A stretch of DNA of 64,000 nt from an uncultured Corynebacterium sp. Lineage in GTDB: Bacteria > Actinomycetota > Actinomycetes > Mycobacteriales > Mycobacteriaceae. Positions 60,034 to 64,000 of this stretch are shown in pieces. The position numbers were made by a program, and so were the translations under genes. The notes below the pieces were generated by a model. The model did no database searches and was not told the DNA's origin. It was given only the letters and a program-made list of their open reading frames with translations. The stretch covers positions 137,905-201,904 of the forward strand of contig CAMIFC010000003.1 in NCBI GenBank assembly GCA_946220775.1, read 5' to 3'. Numbering within the stretch: the stretch's first letter is position 1; each line of letters begins with the position of its first letter.

Positions 60034-61257
60034 TTACCCCTCAAGCAGCGCCTGCCCCCAGTAGGCACCCGGTTGAGTACCCGAAGGGACCCAGAACAGC
60101 GCGGAACCAGTGTGGGTAATCCACTGGTTGAGCCTGTCCGACTTCGCCAGGCGATGCTGGAGCGGAGTGAAAGACGTATCTGGATCCTGTTGGAAGCAGA
60201 TAAACACCAGCCCAGAATCGCCGTGTTCATTAACCTCCCCGTCCCAGTTGAACGGGCGGCGAAGCATAAACTTGCCCTCACCCGCGGTGATGCCGACGTG
60301 ACTGTTCTTATCGATCAGTGGCACACCATTATCGTCTACGGCATCGAGATCCGGGTCATCGAACTCATCCTCGCCATTGAGCGGGGCACCACTCAGCGCC
60401 TTCCGGCCGAAGACGTTCTCCCGACTCATCCGGTCGAGCTGCTCCCACCCCACCATGTCGAAGGTGATCCGACGGACGATCATTGACGTACCGCCTTCAT
60501 CATCCCACACGGCGTTCTGGAATTCTTCCGGGGTCCGTGGCACCACGGTGCCATCCTTGAAACCCATCAGGTTTCGCGCAGTCTGCCCCTCGCGGATATC
60601 GACGAAGCCGCGCTGGGTCCAACGTGGCTTCACATAATCCCGGCCGCCTCGCGAGAGAACACGCATGGCGTGCGACAAGGTAGTCAGGTCCTCTCCACAC
60701 ATTTGCAGAACGACATCACCGTCGCTGAACCGCGGGTCGAGCTTGTCCCCCTTGAACTTGGGCAAACCCTTGCGGTTTTTCTTCACCCAAGCCGGGGTGT
60801 CGTCCTGAAATCCAACGCGGTGGATGAGCTCGGGCGACCACCCGACGGTGATCGTGAGGTTGCCCGGCTGCGCGTTGAGCTCCGACTCTAAGTCCGCGAG
60901 CGCAGTCCTGCCCTGGGTCAGAGCACGCGCATCGGGGGTCCAAATGCGCATCAGGCGCCGCAGATCCTTGCGAAGCGCCTTCGCATTCTCCCGCTGGCGA
61001 AAATCGAACGCGACCACCAAACCATGCTGTTGGTGAGGCGTTTCGATCCCTGCCTGATGCTCACCGTCGAAGTCGACGACCATCTTTTCTTCAATGACGC
61101 CAGACGAGTTGGACTCTACCTCGCCCTGCGAATCATTACTGCCGTCAGCACAGCTGGCGAGCACTGCTGCTGCGCCTGCTGCACCAACACCGGCAAACAA
61201 GCCACGCCTAGACACTTTCGGCACGTTGAAACGTGGCGAGTCGAAGGTGTTAGTCAT
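60034..61257 (-). CDS. DyP-type heme peroxidase / deferrochelatase-like, Tat-exported (EfeB family)
   Basis: Dye-decolorising peroxidase family. From the ATG at 61257 (GAGG upstream) it has 407 residues. A Tat signal with SRRGLFAGVG (R17, R18) ends LASC (C36), so a lipidated Tat substrate is possible. The DyP GxxDG motif is GFKDG with a heme-ligand His in NSHVGITAGEG. Typical EfeU and EfeO partners are not adjacent. Instead it follows a copper-type cluster (copC, a repeat lipoprotein, PCuAC-like). Heme-iron release versus peroxidase activity cannot be told apart. Confidence 0.88.
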   Translation of the reverse strand: MTNTFDSPRFNVPKVSRRGLFAGVGAAGAAAVLASCADGSNDSQGEVESNSSGVIEEKMVVDFDGEHQAGIETPHQQHGLVVAFDFRQRENAKALRKDLRRLMRIWTPDARALTQGRTALADLESELNAQPGNLTITVGWSPELIHRVGFQDDTPAWVKKNRKGLPKFKGDKLDPRFSDGDVVLQMCGEDLTTLSHAMRVLSRGGRDYVKPRWTQRGFVDIREGQTARNLMGFKDGTVVPRTPEEFQNAVWDDEGGTSMIVRRITFDMVGWEQLDRMSRENVFGRKALSGAPLNGEDEFDDPDLDAVDDNGVPLIDKNSHVGITAGEGKFMLRRPFNWDGEVNEHGDSGLVFICFQQDPDTSFTPLQHRLAKSDRLNQWITHTGSALFWVPSGTQPGAYWGQALLEG

Positions 61258-61330
61258 GAGATCTACCTCGGAATTCTGTGACAAAGGATGAGTGGAAGGC
61301 ATTGAACGAAACTAGGGACCAACAACGTGG

Positions 61331-62029
61331 CTAGTTCGTTTTATACGTGTCGCCGTGCTCCATCTCGCCGTGCTTCATGTCACCGTGCTTCATGTCGCCA
61401 TGTTTCATGTCACCGTGGTCCATGTCGCCGTGGTTCATCGCGCCATGGCCGTAGTGTTCGTGGCTGGATTGCTGGACGCGCACGGGAACTTCACCCAAGG
61501 AGTATTCCTTGCCTTCCTCGTCCTTCAGGGAAAGCTCAACGTCGTCACCAGCCGCGATTTCTTTCTTGACGTCCATCAACATGATGTGGTCGCCGCCTGG
61601 CTTGAGCTCGAGCTCGCCATTAGCTGGGATGCGGAATCCGTCTGGATTTTCCTGCATGACACCGTCCACAACCTCGTGCAGCTCGTACTTCACATCCAGA
61701 GATCCCGACGCCGATACGATGTGGATTTCCTTGTCGGTGTTGTTGACGAGCTTGCCGAAGACACTGGTCATCTTCTTCTCAGCTGGCATCGCGGTGACGT
61801 ATGCGTCGTCGAACGTCACATCTTCGGACCCCGTTGCCGCTGTGGATTCGTCCTTCTCAGCGCCAGATTCCTGGGACGAGCTGGCCGCTGGCTGTTCACT
61901 GTCATTTTCGTTGGACGGGCTGCATGCAGCCAAGCCCAAACCTGCGACAGCAATGACCGACACTGCGGCCAAGCGGGTGCGAGTGGAGCGCACAGAGGTG
62001 ATCTTGCGTGCAGTCTTGTGGATAGTCAC
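61331..62029 (-). CDS. PCuAC-family copper chaperone lipoprotein with His/Met-rich tail
   Basis: About 232 residues from a GTG at 62029 (AAAGGG seven bases upstream). Signal with lipobox GLAAC (C36), a Ser/Glu/Asp-rich linker, then a PCuAC domain: AYVTAMPAEKKMTSVFGKL, YELHEV, and GGDHIMLMDVKKEI. The canonical copper motif expects HxM at the LHE position; here it reads LHEV. The C terminus has five HG(D/E)M repeats plus HGDT (199-228), a probable metal-binding tail. Acts outside the membrane, presumably delivering copper (inferred from family). Confidence 0.88.
   Translation of the reverse strand: MTIHKTARKITSVRSTRTRLAAVSVIAVAGLGLAACSPSNENDSEQPAASSSQESGAEKDESTAATGSEDVTFDDAYVTAMPAEKKMTSVFGKLVNNTDKEIHIVSASGSLDVKYELHEVVDGVMQENPDGFRIPANGELELKPGGDHIMLMDVKKEIAAGDDVELSLKDEEGKEYSLGEVPVRVQQSSHEHYGHGAMNHGDMDHGDMKHGDMKHGDMKHGEMEHGDTYKTN
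61346..61435 (-). repeat. 15-bp tandem repeat coding (x)HG(D/E)M
   Basis: Six 15-bp units encode NHGDM, DHGDM, KHGDM, KHGDM, KHGEM and EHGDT at the C-terminal end of the PCuAC-like protein. Units differ mainly at third codon positions, which suggests selection on the peptide and not recent duplication. Confidence 0.85.
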
Positions 62030-62147
62030 GGTAATGCCCTTTCGAGGGTTCATCCTGCCCTGGTGTCCCAAGTCAGGACCACAATTGTTGTGGATTCAAT
62101 TTCGACTGGTGTGCGCTCAGTGGACGAAATTGCGTGGCTACCACGGT

Positions 62148-62181
62148 GGCGGTGTGATCCAACACGTTGGGGTACACCGCC
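62148..62181 (-). promoter_or_regulatory. Long hairpin between the repeat lipoprotein and PCuAC genes
   Basis: Outer arms GGCGGTGT/ACACCGCC (8 bp perfect) enclose an inner CCAAC-GT-GTTGG dyad, starting 7 bp after the lipoprotein stop codon. No U-tract follows. It may be an attenuator or mRNA-stability element setting different expression of the cluster's genes. Confidence 0.55.
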
Positions 62182-62187
62182 TTCTAC

Positions 62188-62595
62188 TTAGAAACCAGCT
62201 TCGGTTTCATCAGGCTGGACAAGTACACCCTGATCTTGGGGTTCCTGATCTTCAAAGCCTTGATGATAAGTTTCAGAGCCCTGCTGGTTAGTTGCAGTGC
62301 CCTGACGACCGGTTGCAGTGCCCTGACGACTGGTTACAGTGCCGTGGCGACTGGTTGTTCTGCCCTGGCGCTGCTCCCTGCCATTAGTTGGTGCCGACTG
62401 TTCGTCGGTCTCAATGGAGTATTGAGTTTCAGACGTCGTGGCCTCACCATCCCCTTCCAACTTCGGGGTCTTTGCGCCGACAGTGGCGGTGTCCACGAAG
62501 CCAGCGTCAGAGTCATTCTGGTGTGGCGGAGCGCACGCAGCCAAGGCAAATGCGGTGCTCAGCGCAACGATAGAGGTCAAGGCGGTCTTCTTCAC
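62188..62595 (-). CDS. Small lipoprotein with heptapeptide repeats, function unknown
   Basis: 135 residues from a GTG at 62595 with AGGAG six bases upstream. The signal ends in the lipobox LAAC (C21). An acidic, Thr/Ser-rich region follows, then five heptapeptides starting with Gly (78-112; e.g. GTATGRQ, GTATNQQ), and a Gln/Glu/Asp-rich end. No known domain was recognised. It lies between copC (17 bp upstream) and the PCuAC-like gene, so its job is probably linked to envelope metal handling; this is inference from place. Confidence 0.72.
   Translation of the reverse strand: MKKTALTSIVALSTAFALAACAPPHQNDSDAGFVDTATVGAKTPKLEGDGEATTSETQYSIETDEQSAPTNGREQRQGRTTSRHGTVTSRQGTATGRQGTATNQQGSETYHQGFEDQEPQDQGVLVQPDETEAGF
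62260..62364 (-). repeat. 21-bp tandem repeat coding heptapeptides
   Basis: Five 21-bp units in the small lipoprotein gene encode GRTTSRH, GTVTSRQ, GTATGRQ, GTATNQQ and GSETYHQ. The middle units are nearly identical in DNA, so copy-number variation between strains is likely. Confidence 0.8.
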
Positions 62596-62612
62596 GTTGT
62601 ACTCCTGTGTGT

Positions 62613-63176
62613 CTAAGCCTCGGTGTTTTTCATCCCACGCCACTTCGCAATGAGCAATACCAAGGCGCCTACAAGGATTACGATACCGGCTACGGCCCAC
62701 AGCCAGGTAGGCGCACCACCGGTTGACGCAGATTCCGCGTCAGCATCTTCTGCTGCCGCTGCAGCCTCTCCACCTTCGCCATAGTTAAACTTCACTGCAC
62801 CACGGGTTGCATGGCCGTCAGATGAAGTGATCTGGTAGCCCACCGTGTACGATCCCGGCTCCCATTCCATGTTTCCTGGAACCTCGAGAGTGAGATTGCG
62901 GCCTTGCTTTTCCGGCTCACCAGAGAAGAGGACTTGGCCATCCCGAGACAACGCCACGGTGTTGAAGCCATCCTTGGGTTCACCGGAGAATTCCATGGTG
63001 ATCTTGTCGACCGGCTCGCTAATGGTGCTGCCGTTTTTCGGGTTGGAATCGACTACCAGGTCGTGAGCGTTTGCAACGCCCACGGCCCCGGAGCTCACCA
63101 TAAGGGCACCAGCAAGAGCTGACGCGGCGATACGACGGACCGAACTCCGGCGCATAAAACTAAAGCGTGTTGACAT
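62613..63176 (-). CDS. CopC-domain copper resistance/homeostasis protein, membrane anchored
   Basis: 187 residues. Sec signal ending VANA, mature N terminus HDLVVDSNPKNG, with His as the first residue, and a second site in SSDGHATRG; these fit the Cu(II) site of CopC proteins (N-terminal His, Asp and His). The Met-rich Cu(I) site is absent. An Ala/Glu linker and one C-terminal membrane segment (WLWAVAGIVILVGALVLLI) follow. No CopD domain is attached. First gene of the exported cluster; its leader holds an inverted repeat and a GlxR-like site. Confidence 0.9.
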   Translation of the reverse strand: MSTRFSFMRRSSVRRIAASALAGALMVSSGAVGVANAHDLVVDSNPKNGSTISEPVDKITMEFSGEPKDGFNTVALSRDGQVLFSGEPEKQGRNLTLEVPGNMEWEPGSYTVGYQITSSDGHATRGAVKFNYGEGGEAAAAAEDADAESASTGGAPTWLWAVAGIVILVGALVLLIAKWRGMKNTEA

Positions 63177-63223
63177 CCTCGCCTTTCCAAGTAGGGCTTT
63201 CTTTCGTCAAAAAGAAAACACAT

Positions 63224-63244
63224 GTGGTGCCACTCTCGCACCAC
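63224..63244. promoter_or_regulatory. Inverted repeat in the copC leader
   Basis: GTGGTGC-cactctc-GCACCAC, perfect 7-bp arms with a 7-nt spacer, 48 bp before the copC ATG. Possible operator for a metal-responsive regulator or a leader hairpin. Confidence 0.45.
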
Positions 63245-63294
63245 CGAGCGCACAACACTAGTCGAATGCCAGTCGATCAGAGTTCCCAATCACA

Positions 63295-63315
63295 GTATTA
63301 AGTGACACATGTCAC
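63295..63315 (-). promoter_or_regulatory. Candidate copC promoter with GlxR-like site
   Basis: GTGA-CACATG-TCAC (63302-63315) matches the core of the GlxR/CRP consensus (TGTGA-N6-TCACA), though both outermost bases differ. On the minus strand TAATAC (63300-63295), a plausible -10, follows it directly. The site would lie in the spacer, which suggests repression. Distance to copC is about 120 bp. Confidence 0.45.
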
Positions 63316-63360
63316 CTTTGGGCCGAACGCGAGCGCCCCACTTTATGTGATTACCCAAAA

Positions 63361-63397
63361 AGAGAAATAAAAAATGCCCGGCAATAACGCCGGGCAT
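63361..63397 (-). terminator. Rho-independent terminator of tRNA-Val(CAC)
   Basis: Nine-bp perfect stem ATGCCCGGC/GCCGGGCAT (63374-63397, 6-nt loop) followed on the minus strand by TTTTTATTTCTC. It lies just past the tRNA gene. Confidence 0.85.
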
Positions 63398-63402
63398 GAC
63401 CG

Positions 63403-63474
63403 TGGTCCCAACTGGGATCGAACCAGTGACCCCTTCGGTGTGAACGAAGTGCTCTCCCACTGAGCTATGGGACC
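63403..63474 (-). tRNA. tRNA-Val (anticodon CAC)
   Basis: Full cloverleaf of 72 nt: acceptor GGTCCCA/TGGGACC, D-arm GCTC/GAGC, anticodon stem CTTCG/CGAAG with loop TTCACAC, T-arm ACTGG/CCAGT with loop TTCGATC, discriminator A. CCA is not encoded. U33 is present. A terminator follows and a TACATT -10 candidate lies upstream (63490-63485). Confidence 0.95.
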
Positions 63475-63854
63475 GATGAACATGAATGTAGCGCACCGTG
63501 AGGCGAAATGAAAAATCGGCACCGCACCCCCTCCGCCATCCTCACGGCAACGGCACCAATGAACACCCCCCCTGAGACGTTCGAATACGCGAGACCTTCG
63601 ATTACGCGACCTCAACGGGCGGCAAACACAGCAAGAAAAACTCACATGCATGTCATTCAGCGTTCACTACATAGACACCAACTCACCAAGGAATACCACT
63701 GGAAAACGTGCACTCACCTCGATAAAGGCGAGCAAGCGGAGGGCGAATTTGTTCTATAGCGCCGAACACGATAGTGTTTGTTCCTGCAGCAAGCCCCAAG
63801 GTTCACGCATAGGACATGTCCTGTCTCAATGCTGGGCTAGTGTTTGTTATGCAT
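63475..63854. other. Intergenic region between divergent tRNA genes
   Basis: 380 bp with no convincing gene; the open frames lack ribosome sites and family features. It holds the two tRNA promoters. Structure seen: an AACAC-gata-GTGTT hairpin (63765-63778), a perfect 12-bp palindrome AGGACATGTCCT (63811-63822), and an 11-bp direct repeat TAGTGTTTGTT (63772-63782 and 63838-63848), the second copy just before tRNA-Gly. Confidence 0.5.
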
Positions 63855-63930
63855 GCGGATGTAGCGCAGTTGGTAGCGCATCACCTTGCCAAGGTGAGGG
63901 TCGCGAGTTCGAGTCTCGTCATCCGCTCCA
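63855..63930 (+). tRNA. tRNA-Gly (anticodon GCC)
   Basis: 76 nt including an encoded CCA. Acceptor GCGGATG/CATCCGC, anticodon stem TCACC/GGTGA with loop TTGCCAA (U33, GCC), T-arm GCGAG with TTCGAGT. The next tRNA begins 18 bp downstream. Confidence 0.95.
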
Positions 63931-63948
63931 CTCCATTCTTGGAGCCCC

Positions 63949-64000
63949 GCGCGTTTAGCTCAGCGGTAGAGCACTTCCTCGACACGGAAGGGGTCACTGG
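63949..64000 (+). tRNA. tRNA-Val (anticodon GAC), cut by window edge
   Basis: First 52 nt of a tRNA: acceptor strand GCGCGTT, TA, D-arm GCTC/GAGC, anticodon stem CTTCC/GGAAG with loop TCGACAC, start of the T-arm. The anticodon is GAC (Val). Position 33 is C where nearly all tRNAs have U. The T-arm and 3' acceptor lie beyond the window. Confidence 0.88.

Noticed and set aside
61258..61330. DtxR iron box before the DyP peroxidase gene
   Set aside because: No sequence close to the 19-bp DtxR consensus was seen in this gap or upstream of copC.
61346..61435. CRISPR-like array suggested by regular spacing
   Set aside because: The 15-bp units are contiguous, in frame and code a His/Met repeat; there are no spacers and no cas genes.
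63508..63759. 83-residue plus-strand frame between the tRNA genes
   Set aside because: No ribosome-binding site, low-complexity product and no conserved features; the region looks noncoding.

Overview
The window is a core-genome segment of a moderately high-GC actinobacterium, most probably a Corynebacterium. Supporting signs are the phosphatidylinositol-mannoside gene block (pgsA, patA, pimA) beside thrS and an Ap4A-type HIT protein, a mycobacterial-type integration host factor (mihF) next to gmk, a PyrR-led pyr operon with a Shine-Dalgarno-sequestering hairpin, an exact McbR box in front of metK, and many GTG or TTG starts. I cannot name the species. Almost every gene lies on the minus strand. 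Only a zinc metallopeptidase, a cyclophilin, a small membrane protein and two tRNAs are on the plus strand. I see no insertion sequence, prophage, CRISPR array or integrase.

Layout, left to right. 1-10353: riboflavin, pentose-phosphate and translation-start genes (ribD partial, rpe, rsmB, fmt, def), a degenerate primosome protein PriA, metK, coaBC, rpoZ, gmk and mihF. 10639-19105: pyrimidine operon pyrR-pyrB-pyrC-carA-carB-pyrF, read right to left, with a PyrR-binding hairpin at its head and a terminator separating it from nusB. 19240-26630: nusB, efp and a Pro-peptidase, then aroQ-aroB-aroK-aroC and aroE with an orphan prepilin peptidase inserted. 26744-35799: mltG, ruvX, alaS, rarA, a phosphotransferase-fold protein and aspS. 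35976-40006: a plus-strand membrane zinc peptidase, hisS, a metallo-beta-lactamase-fold hydrolase and a membrane-anchored cyclophilin. 40018-48086: rel, apt, an orphan solute-binding lipoprotein, secF, secD and yajC. 48097-53744: ruvB, ruvA, ruvC, a DUF3817-like membrane protein, yebC, tesB and pdxS (pdxT absent). 53846-59963: a LemA-like protein, pimA, patA, pgsA, the HIT protein and thrS. 60034-63176: an exported copper/heme-type cluster (DyP peroxidase, PCuAC-like protein with a His/Met tail, a heptapeptide-repeat lipoprotein, a CopC protein). 63403-64000: tRNA-Val(CAC) on the minus strand, then tRNA-Gly(GCC) and a partial tRNA-Val(GAC) on the plus strand.

Most of the window is ordinary housekeeping. 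The parts that deserve attention are regulatory (the pyrR hairpin, the McbR operator on metK, several perfect dyads in leaders), the envelope metal cluster at 60-63 kb with its two repeat-bearing proteins, and small departures from expectation: a PriA without helicase motifs, a missing pdxT, a phosphotransferase fold without the catalytic His, and a tRNA-Val with C at position 33. I did not find a convincing wholly new multi-gene system.
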